From the NCBI GenBank assembly GCA_026874595.1, contig CM049307.1, positions 54,724,370 through 54,788,369 on the forward strand: 64,000 bases of DNA, given 5' to 3'. Source of the DNA: Sipunculus nudus (taxonomy: Eukaryota; Annelida; Sipuncula; Golfingiida; Sipunculidae). A program made the translations under genes and the position numbers. Shown one piece after another: positions 1 through 12,627 of the stretch (the first letter of the stretch is position 1; every line of letters begins with the position of its first letter). The notes beneath the pieces are model-generated. The model was not told where the DNA came from and did no database searches. It worked only from the letters and a program-made list of their open reading frames with translations.

Positions 1-1867
1 GACAAATACTCATTAGCATCTGAAGTAGTGATGAAAAAAAGTAGAACATTTGTTCAAGTTGAAATTTGTTTCATTGTTTATTACAGGGTATTATTACTTC
101 TTTTCTGTTACTTTGTTTTGTTGAACTTATGTTTGTCTTTTTCTGTTAATGTTATGTTTATGTTAGTGATTATCATGACAATAAAAATGTAATTTAGGGA
201 GAAAAAGTTGCATCAAGATACAAACATAATTTTGAGTATTCAATTACAATATTTTGGTGGATATGTCAATTAGAAGAATGCCGAGTGTGTTGCTCATGGC
301 ATCAATAAAAACAAACATTATTTAAATACATTTTTATTATTATGTTATATGAAAAGAAAAATGATTCCACTGATAAATCATTATATTTTGCATATAGTGT
401 TAATCCGACCTTAAAGCCATTGGCTTATCAGAATGTTTATTACAGAGTTTATGCCTGGTTTATTGGAATTATAAATATTAATATTCAGTTAAGTTCATGG
501 TCAGATTAATAGATATGATCAAGACTGTCTCTTTAGCACTGGTAGTTAAAGGTTCACAGAAGGAATAAAGATCATCAGTTTGATGAAATGATGTGAATTG
601 AGAAATATTAGTGAGGGTTTAAATTTATGTATAATTTAGGTCATCAGTTTCCAGATTTATAAAAATCTAAAAAGGCTGATTCATCTTTTCTTTTGTTAAC
701 AAGCCCAGGAATAATGTTAATGTGAATTTTTTTTCTATGATACTTAAATAATTAATAATTTCACAATAATTACCTTTATGAAGGGGGTTATATTGTTACC
801 TCTGTTTGATTGTTTGCTGGATACACCCATATATCTAACCAATTTTCATAAAACTTTGCAAGGATCTGGGACATAAGCCAGGGAAGAAACAATTAAATTT
901 TGGTGCATATCTGGAGAAATTGGAAAATTTAAATAAAGAGCACTCAGTCCAGTATATAACTCTGCTAAGGAGACAACAGATTGGATCTGCTCATATACTT
1001 GGACCATTATTACATGTTTTCTCTGTCGCCAAAGTTGTGTGGAAATTGTTATTTCCATAAATTGTTATTTTGCATAAGACTGCTTATATACAAACTATAA
1101 AAAAAACAAGCAAACAGAACTTAAAACAACCTCCTTAAAGTGGATGTAATCTTTAAAGTGTAAGGCCATCACTCCACAAACTTATTTTGAAAACAAAACA
1201 AATTTAAAGCTAAAAAATGGGCTGAATTCACAGCTTTGTAACATATGGCAGCAAATTTGGTGACTTGTACAGTAGAAGTCTGCAGTTCATTTATTCATAA
1301 AGATCTGGTCATTTGTCTCAACTGGTATGTGGAACAAAAGAATGGCAGCAAATAATATGACAATTTATATTATGTCTTAGCAGCTAAGTTAATATGACAT
1401 AGGAATATCTGTATTATTATCTTTATAAATAAAGTTATGTTTACCAAGGAAAATAAAAAAATAATAAGAAAAATAAAATTTGGACTATTCTCTACCAACT
1501 GTTAACAATATGGTGAATTATGACAGGAATTCAAATGTTTCTCAGTGATAATATACCAGTATACACGATTCAGTGATAAACAATACAAATGCATTTGATT
1601 TGCTCAAGGGTAGTCTCAAGAGACAGGTGGTCTTATTTGATAGGTGGTCTTTGACAGGTTCCACTGTAGTTCAGAATATGCTATTTGTTCCAGTAAATTT
1701 AATATAACTGGACAAGTAAGGGAGGGGAACATCAGTGTTGTGTTTATAAAAATAGGTCAGCTGAATAAGTTCCCACAACAGCCTCAGAATTTCTCAGGAG
1801 TGTGTATTAATATTGTTACATTTCCCCTGAATATTACCCACTGCACTCATTGACATATTATACTTTA
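1..1867. other. Intergenic AT-rich DNA, no supported feature
   Basis: No reading frame here shows a recognisable domain or believable splice signals, and no terminal-repeat structure was found. The short ORFs at 846-1058 and 1644-1853 have no protein-like composition. Confidence 0.6.
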
Positions 1868-2622
1868 CAGTAAAACCTCAAAATTACAACCACCAGTGGG
1901 ACCTTGATAAAGTGGTGATATTATTAGTCGGTCGTCAAAATAATTTTCTTATAGAGAACAAGAAGAATTGACCTATCCATGAACTCTTTGCGACCTTAAT
2001 CGCATATTCATTCAATGAATAAACATAAGCATGGGACTAAGGAGCAACCAATCAGGTGACCTTAAATATTGTAAAGCGTCAGTCATCTGACAAAAACAAA
2101 ATTTTGCATAATTTGACAGAGCTCTGTCAAACAGAACACGTGTAGTCTGTAAATACTACCAGTACCCATGTCGTCATGTTTTCCGGGATATTTTATTATA
2201 CGAAGGAGACAGTATAAAAAGTTTCTAGGCTATAGGTTGCGAGAGCCATTCCTCCGACTACCAAGTGTATAATAATGTTTTACCTGGCACATAATTCGTA
2301 TAGGACAAATAATCCAATATATATTGCAACACAGTTCATATATGACTGCGATATAGTAAACAGGTGATACCAGTTGATGACGTCAACCAATACAACGTTA
2401 TGCGCCATTGCCCTTTGTGACGTCATAATTATGTTATAATCAGCTCTTGCTACCATGGGCATGGAAGTCCATGTGTAGGAGCGTTTTGGGGGCTCATTAT
2501 AATAATAAGTTAAAAGGGCGGAGCATTTGGGCTGTGGTGGATAGGTCAATTGGGACTGAACAAGTGGTTGTCATTTTGAGGTGGTCACTAAACAGAGATG
2601 GTTGTCAGGTGAGGTTTTACTG
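1868..2622. mobile_element. Non-autonomous DNA transposon (MITE), CAGTAAAACCTC ends
   Basis: The left end reads CAGTAAAACCTCA and the right end is its inverted complement (GAGGTTTTACTG). Longer imperfect inverted similarity continues inward: the phrase ATTGACCTATCCA occurs near 1968 and, inverted, near 2545. The left flank is TA and the right flank is TG, which fits a decayed TA target duplication of the Tc1/mariner-pogo group. No transposase frame is present. A related fragment lies inside IFT56 intron 7 at about 36905-37110. The superfamily is inferred from the ends only. Confidence 0.6.
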
Positions 2623-3083
2623 TGTGAAAGCTAACAATGATCTCTAAATTGTATTATATGAAAGTTTTGACAATTTTGTTAAGCTTAAAAAGATAGGAAT
2701 TAAAAGTAAAAACATTTATTCCAGCATATACTGGTATGTTGATCATAATGAATATTTTGGGCATCATCATAAAATATTGGTAAAACCACTTAAGAATTAT
2801 GACCAGTCAGGGTATTTATTGAATACTTTTGCAACTTTTGTTGAACCGTTGTGCATAGATAGCTTTTGTTTCATTTTTGTTGATGAAAGCATTGAAGCCT
2901 TCCCAATAAATTTATGCTGCATATTGATATTGCATTTACAAAGGGGTGCTGGATATATATAAATAATCCTTAATTATATTTAACCCCTTGATGAAGACCA
3001 TCTGCCTCCACGGAAGAATACATTCCTATCCATATTAAAATATTTGAGGGGTGCTTGGTTGTATTATTTCATCAAACACCATA
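2623..3083. other. Intergenic, nothing seen
   Basis: A short AT-rich stretch between two repeats; I see no gene or structured element in it. Confidence 0.5.
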
Positions 3084-5700
3084 TTTTTAGCTCAGCTGAC
3101 TATAAGTCATCTGAGCTATAGTCGTGGTCCATTGTCCGTCGTCCGTCCGTCTGTCCGTCCGTCCGTCCGTAGATGTGGCACGTTTTGAAACCGTAAGACC
3201 TAGGAATCCAAAATTCTGCATAATGTTAGATGTCCCCAAGATCTCCTACCAAGCCGAAAACTGGGTCTTTGCGACTTCGTTCCTTTGAGAAATTAAGGAA
3301 AAACCTCAATTTTTTATTAAAAACCTATTTTCACACTTCAGGACTGCCTAATATCAAAACCACTCATCTGTTTTTCCTCATATTTCCTATAAATAATCCT
3401 CTATATAATTCCTATGTACATGCCAGAAATTAGGTCTGTATTATATAATTTAAAAAAGTTATGGGCCCAAACATAATGCATTTTGTAAATAATCAGGAAA
3501 GAAATTTTATCACTTAACACAAAACTTGTAAAAGCTAAGCACTTTTTTTCCAGTAATATTACTTTTATTAATCAAAATTAAATTGTATACCCAAAATTAG
3601 ATCAAAATCTTTTAAATTTTTTAAAATATTAGCAAAAATAAAAAATTGGTACCTTAAAGTTTGCCCAACTTTGACCATGGCACGTTTTTTTGCTGTAACT
3701 GCTGTGGATTTAATTTTCACAGCATGTTTTTGTTAGCATTTCAACTGTTAATACCAAAAATTTGAAACCAGTTGATTAAAAACTGTAGATTTTATTCAAT
3801 TTTTCATGCACCATGTCACATATTGCTAGTGTTATGCAGTTTGCTAGAGCTCAGCTCCCGAGCTTCAGCTCTAAGTTCCTTAAATTTGGCATACAGTTAG
3901 ATTTCTCCAAAATCCCCTACCATGCCAAGAATTTGGTCACTAGGTCTTAATTCCTTCGAGATATCAATGAAAAACTTCATTTTTCCATTAAAAACCCATT
4001 GTTACACTTTAAGACTGCCTAATTTCAAAACCACTGATCTGACTTTGATCATATCTAATATACATATTTTTCTATACATTCGCTATGCAAATGCCAGAAA
4101 TGATGTCAGTATTGTGTATTTTTTTTAAGTTATGGGCCCAAACATAATGCACTTTGTAAAAAATCAAGAAATATATTTACTCCCTTAACAAGGGCATAGC
4201 TGAAGCTAGAGATTTTATTGTCAGGGATGTAACATTATTTAATCAAGATTCAATTGAATACCCAAAATTAGTTCTGAATTTTTCAAATTTAATAAGTTAT
4301 TAGTAAAAATATAAAATTAGTACCTTAAATTTTGCCCAACTGTGACCATGGCACATTTGTTTCCTGAGAGCACTGTTGATATAATTTTCATATCATGCAC
4401 ACATAAGGATTTCAGCTTTTTAGTTTAGAAAGCTGAAAGAAATTGGCCAAATATTGTAGCTTTTATTAATGTTTTTATGAGACCCTGTCAGACTTTGGCT
4501 CTCTCCAGCCCCTCTTGAGTCACCTGTATGTTGACCTTGTTGACCTTTCATCAAATTATGCACGCTTGAGGCGAGAATCCAGGCAGCTTATGGCCAGCCA
4601 CAGTTGATCCAGGTGTCCAACCCAACTCATCTAGTAGTTTTAACCAACAACATAACAATAAACAATAAATTAATAAATTTTTCTTGGTTTTTAATAACAA
4701 ATTAAAGAAAAATAGAAAAGGAATTTGTAAGTTTATAATAACAGGAAATTAACTTGCAGTTACTGATGATATAAGAATCTTGTATCGATGGGTAGAATGT
4801 CACATATTCCAAATAACACCATGCAGTCACTTATGGCATTTTTCAGTTCATTTTTAATGATAAAGAAGTAAATCATATTATTCATTACTAATCATTAGGG
4901 ATTATATGAAGGAAATTGATGAAAGACAAAGATGCAGTTGATAATATTAATCTAGATTCCTACTGTGTCTAGTGTGTACATTGATGTGAAATTAGTCCAA
5001 AATGAATTTTTTACAGTTATTTTTTAATATAAATAAAAGCCATAAAACCAGGTACTTATGATCATTATTTAAATGTGTGAATTTTGTATATTCTGGATTC
5101 TCAAAATCATTGTTTGGTGAAAACTGAATAAATACCAGACATGGTGCAAATACTTTGTAATTGTATTTTAATACGAATATGATTATGTATTCCATTATAA
5201 AATTTCTTGCATAAAGAATGGGAATTCAGGTAAAAATGAAAGTATATGAATACTCGTGCAAATACTTTCAAAATGTATTCATGAATGCATTCATGAATAT
5301 ATTCTTTAATATTATTTTAATAATCATATCAGTTATTTCAGTTTAAAAAATCATATGATTCTCTTATTATTTTTAATAAAAATTATATTTGGGACAATAT
5401 TTGTAATTTTTTTAATAAATAGTTAAACTCTTATATTATATGTTCTGCTTATAAGTTATATGGCCAAGTCAAAATCTGTGTGACAATAGCACTCCATTTG
5501 TTAATAAAATAAATGAAATCAATCCTCTTCCCTGTCTCCAAAGATACTATCAAAATCATACATAAGCTAAACACCCACAACTCATAATACAGCTTATATT
5601 TATTACCACACAAAACCAGCATGTGCCTCATTTCTAAAAAATTTTTTTTTTTTTTATCATATATAACAGCTGAGCGTCGTGACCCATAGGTCCCTTGTTT
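3084..5700 (+). mobile_element. Helentron-like interspersed element, family A
   Basis: The start is TTTTTAGCTCAGCTGACT, followed by a hairpin partner (AGTCATCTGAGCT) and a GTCCGTCC-rich tract at 3137-3170. The end is CAGCTGAGCG, then a decayed palindrome (TGACCCATAGGTCC) and CTTGTTT. The CAGCTGAGC near the end is the inverse of GCTCAGCTG at the start, so the element has subterminal rather than terminal inverted repeats. A unit of about 670 bp is duplicated inside (about 3190-3720 and 3860-4390, both with GTTATGGGCCCAAACATAAT). The part after about 4650 is plain AT-rich DNA and may hold unrelated insertions. No coding capacity was seen. Family B copies at 21511-26260 and 37153-39051 share both ends. 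Confidence 0.55.
3190..4390 (+). repeat. Two diverged tandem copies of a ~670-bp unit
   Basis: Matching landmarks appear twice in the same order: a CCCCAAGATCTCCTACC-like phrase (3233; 3905), a CTTCGTTCCTTTGAGA-like phrase, GACTGCCTAAT (3342; 4013), GTTATGGGCCCAAACATAAT (about 3459; 4129) and GCCCAACTNTGACCATGGCAC (about 3661; 4336). The same unit occurs inverted at 26261-26720. Confidence 0.6.
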
Positions 5701-8022
5701 CTCATTTGCATTTTAGTGCCCAGATTCTGTGTCAGTATGGAGGGTTGGGTGCCTATTCCTCTTAATAAATATATATACACTTTAGAGACCGTGCCATATT
5801 AAAAACTATTACACATTATGTACTCTCTCTTGTGTCAAATGATTGAAAATTCTGGGATATACCACTTTACAGAAGGGGTGGGAGGACAGTACCATAAAGC
5901 AAACTGATTGCCTTAAGCAACCTACACACCTGGCAAATTGTTTCATCAGTCCATGTTCCTTCAGCCACTTTTCTCTGAGACATATATGTAATACATAGCA
6001 TTGAGAGTTAAATGGAGGACTACCCAGAATAAAACTATATGAAATGATGTCTTAGTGCCATAGTTGTGAGGGCAGGAAAAATACAGCTCCATGGATATAT
6101 ATATACACACACACAAATATGTGTGTACACACACAGAGGTTTAATTCCTTTTCTTTCATGAGGGTTTAAGATTCACAATATTCGTGAAAAGGAAAATGTC
6201 ATGACAATAAAACCTTTGTGAATCAGACAACTCATCTACACAGGCATTTTATGTACCAGTAAGCTATCCATGTAAACATGCCTGCAAGTTTAAAAGTTGA
6301 AAGACAAAAGTTTGTTTTAAATAATAGCATGTAAATATGTTTCCTGTAAATGATATCAGATCTTTCTTAGGGGACAAGAATATCTACTCTTTGTCATGAG
6401 TCCTCATTCAATTGTTAAGATCTAGCATGCGTCTAAATAATTGATTCGACAACGGAAAGATGTGTAGGTAACTGCATGGTAAGAGCGTAAAAATGGAACC
6501 CTCATGGAACCATGAAAAGTGAAAATCACGAGACTGGTGAATATGAAGGAAACCACAGCATTTTTTTAAAAATATTTTTTAGTGATTTGTAGGTGATATT
6601 GTATTTTTGTGCTTGAACAAACATGTAGTACAAACATGCAAGGCCTGACAGTGAGCTCAGGCCACTTAGAATATAAAGGACACATGTCTTTTGTAAAATT
6701 GTTTATTCATTCTGCAAAATATAACATGGTGTGCAAATTATTGTCCTTTTTATGGACTGGACATAGAATATCAGACGGCACTGACTGTGATAAAACATTA
6801 ATGACAAAATGATGATTGTAATGATGATCATGTGGTCAAAAATAAACTTTGGTGAAACATATAAAGCCTTGGTTTTGTTTTCCTTTTGCTCTCTTTTGTT
6901 ACTCAACTGCATGTACATGTGCCCTAATATAATATAAGAATTAGGGGGTGGTCAAAAAAAGTGTTATTCCTGATACACATCCCCTTGCTACAAAACTGTC
7001 CACAGGTAGATTCTCACCTGAAGCTGTTCTTGGGGTATTTTTATTTCATATCCACGCACCCTCATCAAACCTGAAAGATTTATGTCTCAAGTTCAAGTAC
7101 ACGCTATAACTTGTTCATTTACACACTATAACCTGTATGTCAAAGGTGGCATAATGAAATGATGGGTACACTGCTAGTTTCATACAAATATGATGATGAA
7201 TTTGTACAAATTAAACAAGACCACTGTTGTTTATCTGCCAGACTTTGCCCTTTGACCTATAACAACTCAAAAGCCTTAGCCCTTTGACTGATGACATATT
7301 CGAGTTCTCTGCTTGTGTGCAAGGCTCATGCATCTTATATACCAATGATTCAAATATGAATTAATTAAAACAGCACCTGAAGAATTATCCATTTGACCCT
7401 TCCTGTACTTCATAAGTACCTATACCTGTTTAAATTCAGGATAACTATTAGGAATCTAAAAAGGATTGAGGTATGGATGAATTAGTGACCACTTTGTGTC
7501 TAATTTAACAAGCTTAACAACTATCATTAACATATCACAGGTGTGGCTATCATTAGAGAGACCTGCCCCGTCTCCTATGAGCTGATACACTTTATAAACA
7601 AAATAATCAGCCTGTTTTAAGATTGACATTAAATCAGGAATAACATAAAAACCTTCATTATATAGGGATACTGTTGTGCTCTGCTGTAGCAGATCAAATG
7701 GCATTATATTTTGCATACAATTTTCTGTAATATTCTTATAAAGGATGCAGTGTCAATTCATATGAAAAATATAAAAATGTAAAGTACATAAAGTAATTAC
7801 ACTGAATAATATAAAGTCTGCTAACCTTGGAAAGATGTTAACAACACCTGCTACATCTAAGTTAGAAATTAGGGAAATATTGAGGACATCCAAAATATTA
7901 ACACGCGAGATCTGTACTAGAACAAAATTGAAAGGAAGCATGGTATGAAAGTGTGTACAAACAATTGACAGCATTTTTAATATACAAGATTTTCACATCT
8001 GTTACAAAAATATAAATATTTG
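5701..8022. other. Intergenic, no supported gene
   Basis: AT-rich DNA with a short CA/TA tract near 6100-6135. ORFs such as the minus-strand 7456-7716 do not resemble a known domain and have no convincing splice context. Confidence 0.5.
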
Positions 8023-8100
8023 AATATAGTTCAGGACTTTAAGCTAGTTGTGTTTACCAACATTTAATAAACACAAGTAGATATAGTCCTGAACTATATT
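8023..8100. repeat. 78-bp imperfect palindrome (hairpin)
   Basis: The left arm begins AATATAGTTCAGGACT and the right arm ends AGTCCTGAACTATATT, its exact complement. The inner arms (AGCTAGTTGTGTTTA against TAAACACAAGTAGAT) also pair with a few mismatches, leaving a short loop around 8059-8066. It could be a very short foldback transposon remnant or a transcribed hairpin; sequence alone does not decide. Confidence 0.7.
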
Positions 8101-10512
8101 TTAAGATTACAGCTCCTTACACTAGAGCACTCTACTGCAGTTAAGTTTAGCACATACCTGATCTGTCTGCTCACTACTTACACACATCCAAACATGTACC
8201 AAGATGTATAATTATGGAGCCAAGAAGCATTTAACTGTGAACTTAGTTCATATGAGCACAATTGGTTCATATAAAACATATATATATAAGTAAAAAGTTG
8301 AGCAGCAAGAATCAATTTATTAAATATTTTATTAGAGAATAATAATTACTATTACTGTTACTGCAGATTAACTCCTCTTTTAATGTATCACAATAAAATC
8401 ATGTACAACCATAACAACAAAACATTTATATACACAGCCATATACAGACATATATACACAACCATATACACAGAGGTCTTCTCAACCCAGGTCAATATAC
8501 TCCATTCCACCACCCCTGTCAGAGCTACCTAGCTTTTGGTGATTACTTTTTGACAATGCCCTAAAGCTTACCTTTATAGGCAACTCAGACTATCTAACAG
8601 CAAAATAATATTCTCCTGTGTAAGGATCCAAATGATAATTAAAGAAAAAGAAATATGACTGAACAGTTATACGGTCATTTGACACATCAGTAACAACTTA
8701 AGATGTCATAGCGATGACTTCACAGTGGTATTTGTACGTCATGTTTGTAACGTCACACATAATTCCCTCCTACATCATATGGATAAAATGACATGGCCAC
8801 ATCATTTTTGCACTTCTTTCTAGAGGAGTCTACACTGTCCAGTCATTGCAAATATATTTATTTCATTATTATTGGCCACAATATTTCCTTTAATAAAAGC
8901 TCATTTGCAGTGGCAAAAAAAATATAATTGAAAGAAATATTGCGAAAAATAAGGTGGACTGGGGTGTTGGAACAGAGTATAGGCATAGGTCCATCCAGAG
9001 GTCCATACAGACATTTGGTCCATAGTTTCTTTCTAAACTGAGATTGGGAAAAAAAACAACCCCAAAAAGCACCATCAATAGCTTCTCTAAAAATAGTGTC
9101 ATCCTCAAGGCTGCATAATTTAAGTAATATAGTTAAAATACAACTGAACTGAAATGCCGATCTTTCTTGATTAGCCAAGTAAGAGTAAATATTAGATAAC
9201 TACATGTATAAATTTCTATTTCAATTGTCTGATCACTTTTAGAAATCCTGGTGTACTCTGTAATTTATAAATTAGAATATATGTCCAAGACTCTGTGTAT
9301 ACCTCTGCCAAGATCCCAATCAAACTTTGATGTGTGATCAACAAAAAAAATCTGTTCACAGCCATATGTACAAAGCAGTCCATAGGTCATGGCTTTCAGG
9401 AATGCAGAGGGTAAGCATCGGTTATGCATAACATCCCTTTTTGACAATTTGTTCTGGGGGTCTGAGCATCTGACTGGACGGGTGAACTTCTGGCTTTAGG
9501 CCAGACGGGGACAAAAGCTGGCTGTTGTTCCAGTCACCAACAGACTACCTCAAACAAGCCAGTAAATTGTGTAACAACTGAGAACTTACCCTTACAATAC
9601 AGTCTAATTAGTTCAGCATATAATGACACAATATTTTATCCATAATTATGCAGTTTTAAGTAAAAAAAATTACATATATAAAAAAGATTTAATTTTATAT
9701 AACTCTTACAATTTGACACATACTCCATCCCTTGGGATGTTCAATAATCCCATACATGTAACCCTTGAAAATTTAGCATGATTATCTGAGACTCTGCAAA
9801 TCTCCTTTTTTCTGAAAGCCCTGATAGGTTATTGTTCACCTTGGAACATTTATATTTTCTCCAGAAAAAAACCCTTACCACCTAATTTCAGTCCTGATTT
9901 AAAGAAGCATTCTCTGGTTGCATAAAATCAGCGGTACCTATCATGTGCTTGGTTTTTTCATCTTATTTAGTTCATATACTCAGTAAACATAGTATCTGAA
10001 ATATTAGTCATGAGAGTTCACCATGAACACTATAACCGGGTGTGGCAACAGGAAAAGTTGCTTAGGAATAGTATGTCATCATTTTCAATGGCTATTTTGT
10101 CATTTTCAAGTGTGTTTGTATGAGCCATTATGTAGCTGCTGTGTATGTAAACAACAGATTACTTGTGTCCAACACACAGACATACTGGACCAGTGCATTA
10201 TTTTGCCTATTGAGCACCTGGGGCCCAAAGAGGTTGGATGAAGGGATTATTTCTTAGATCTCAAGCATTTTGTGACAGCTTCGTATGTTAGTAAATCTTT
10301 ATCCAACTAGATTTATCTTCTTTAACCCTGGCTAATCATCCTGAAAGTCAGTGTGATAAATCAGACTAATAATGCATGTGCTATAATACAGTATTAACAA
10401 ATGAAGTAGGCCTAATGTTCCAAAATATTCCTTTCAAACCTTGCCCATCAAGGATAACTATATTTCTTTTTTTTAAATTGTTTTATCTCCTTTGAGAAAT
10501 CCTGCTTTTCAC
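8101..10512. other. Intergenic, no supported gene
   Basis: Contains TA/CA-rich patches around 8275-8470 and an inverted phrase (CTGGCTTTAGGCCAG) near 9490. ORFs at 8858-9178, 9265-9447 and 10023-10241 lack domain signatures and were not accepted as genes. Confidence 0.5.
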
Positions 10513-10738
10513 TTTGCACTCATGGACAAAAGGAAAGGTTGTAAGATGGTACCAAAATGTACAAACTTTGACAGATAGAATCTGTAAAGTTTGCACTCAT
10601 GGACAAAAGGAAAGGTTGTAAGATGGTACCGAAATGTACAAACTTTGACAGATAGAATCTGTCAAGTTTGCACTGATGGACAAAAGGAAAGGTTGTAAGA
10701 TGGTACTGAAACGAACAAACTTTGACAGATAGAATCTG
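10513..10738. repeat. 77-bp tandem repeat, about 3 copies
   Basis: Units begin TTTGCACTCATGGACAAAAG at 10513, 10590 and 10667, a spacing of exactly 77 bp each time. The copies differ at only a few positions (for example ACCAAAATG, ACCGAAATG and ACTGAAACG), so the amplification looks recent. Confidence 0.9.
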
Positions 10739-11061
10739 ATTTCTATTAAAACATTAACTATCAGAGGATCAACAAACAAAACCTGCAGGTAACACATGTA
10801 TCACATAAAAAAACAATAAAAAATCATAATACTAACAAGGTGATACCCCCTCAAGTAATACTTAAGTAACACATCATCAAAGTTCACAGTAATTAATCCT
10901 CCTGTTTAATCTCACCACATCTGTTAATCACTATTCTTTTTGTTCAAGTGTTCCTGCCATTGCCTCAACGGTTAAGGAACACAGCAATTAGTAAAGTATG
11001 TAAAGGTTAGCCAATCAGATGCTGATAAACTGAATTCTGGCAATGATATTTGGCCTTGCAC

Positions 11062-12619
11062 TAGAGCCCTGCGCGGGTCGGAATTTAGAGCCCACATCCG
11101 CCCTGCAAAATAAACCTAAGGCCCGCAACCGCACCGTCCCGCAGTTGTAAAAACCCGCCCCACACTGCCCCGCACCTATTTAAAATAAATCGACCCGCAC
11201 CTGCCCCGCACATTTAGCTTTCAGCCCGCATCCATCCCGCCCCACATTTTTACCAAAAGTCAACCCGCATTCAACCAGCAAATAAACATAAGACAGGATA
11301 AGAGACAACCAAAAAGGTGGCCAACTAAACATATATGATTTATTTTCATATTTTTATAATGCATGAATGACCACCTTCTGTGAGTAGAAACCATGTGTTG
11401 CTAATAGTATGAGGTTTCCAGTTTTTTTTCACTTGTATTTTATTTTTATTTTAAAGAAATTACCACTTACCCAAATACAGTTATTTACTGTAATATAAGT
11501 GGAAATGTTAGTAACTGGGACACACTAATCAAATATTGCCTTTGTGTCCCCTTTTAATATTTAAAGTAATTATAAACTCAAGCATAAAGTAATCATTTTC
11601 TATTAAGTTGTATGCCTAGAGTTACACTAAGAGCTGGTCAATAGCTGCACTAGCTGGAGGACAGTACTTGCTCAACACAGTTCACACCTTTTATTTGACA
11701 AAGACATCGATCTTGTTCAGTGATGATCAGCTAATTAGCTGAAAATGGAAGGCTGTAGTACTGCAGAGGGATTCAGTTCTAAGTCATGGTTGTGTACACA
11801 AGAGTAGATATCAAATGAGTGCCATGCTCGTTATCTCATTCTGCTTTGCCATTACAAAGACACCTCTAAACTAGCCAGTGTTCATTGGCTCATCCATGAT
11901 TATCACACCTCAGTCTTTGCAGTATGTAAAGCTATATCCAGCTGGTGACAGAGCCATATGCACCAATGCTGTGACTTTTATAATATCACAGGCATAATCC
12001 TGGTGCTCTGCCCTGGGCCATGTTACGTAATATCAGAGAATGGCCACAAGTATAGGCCTACAGTGCTGAACATTCTATAATTATGCAACGCTATTCTCAG
12101 GTTCATATGTGCAATATTGTGAAAAGTGGTCTCTTCAAAGATGAATCTGTCTCAAAACTCAGGGAATTTATATTTCACAAGTGCAATATATTGTTACGAA
12201 GACAAATTATTCAGGGGAAAATACTAGGCCGATCTGGGATTCGAACCCATATTGGTGGCGCACAAGCCAAGCATACCAACCGCTTCGCTAACAAAGGAAG
12301 CTTCACTAGCGAGACAGTTCTGTCCCCTATCATATCACCCCGTAACAATATAATAATATAGTTATTCAGAAAATTGAATAACCAAAGGAACATAAACAGA
12401 CCTGCAGTGCTTTACATTTAAGTAAATGTGATCATCTTCTCGCTATATAACCATTTTTTTTGGCCCCCACAAAATATCATGTAACCCTCCTGCCCCGCAT
12501 ATTCCACAGCATATTGCCCGGCCCCACAAAATCCTGAAAAAGTCAGCCCGCGGGGGCCCGCGAGGCGGTTGCGGGCCCCCGCAGCCCGCGGGGCGGGTTT
12601 TGGCCCGCACAGGGCTCTA
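11062..12619. mobile_element. hAT-type DNA transposon with 8-bp TSD (11054-11061, 12620-12627)
   Basis: The ends are inverted repeats: left TAGAGCCCTGCGCGGG, right inverted TAGAGCCCTGTGCGGG. Both sides carry the identical 8-bp duplication CCTTGCAC, diagnostic of hAT-like integration. The terminal 150-200 bp at each end are unusually GC-rich and full of repeated CCCGC/GCGGG motifs, which could be transposase-binding sites, while the centre is AT-rich. No transposase frame survives, so it is non-autonomous. A tRNA-like SINE (12191-12348) sits inside. Confidence 0.88.
12191..12348 (-). mobile_element. tRNA-derived SINE-like element with short inverted ends
   Basis: On the minus strand there is an A-box-like TTAGCGAAGCGGTTGG and, about 40 bases later, a strong pol III B box inside GGGTTCGAATCCC, the T-arm signature of a tRNA. 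The segment is bounded by TTGTTACG (12191) and CGTAACAA (ending 12348), a perfect 8-bp inverted pair, and ATA-rich flanks on both sides may be target duplication. The tRNA-like part lacks a clean acceptor stem, so it is a retroelement head rather than a functional tRNA gene. The inverted ends are unusual for a SINE. Confidence 0.65.
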
Positions 12620-12627
12620 CCTTGCAC

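Noticed and set aside
7456-7716. Minus-strand 86-residue ORF with protein-like stretch
   Set aside because: No known domain, no good splice sites in frame, and AT-rich codon make-up like the surrounding intergenic DNA.
8858-9178. 106-residue minus-strand ORF
   Set aside because: Composition is hydrophobic and low in repeats of known motifs; no start context or neighbours support a gene.
12083-12361. 92-residue plus ORF over the SINE
   Set aside because: The frame reads through the inverse of the tRNA-like head; explained by the SINE.
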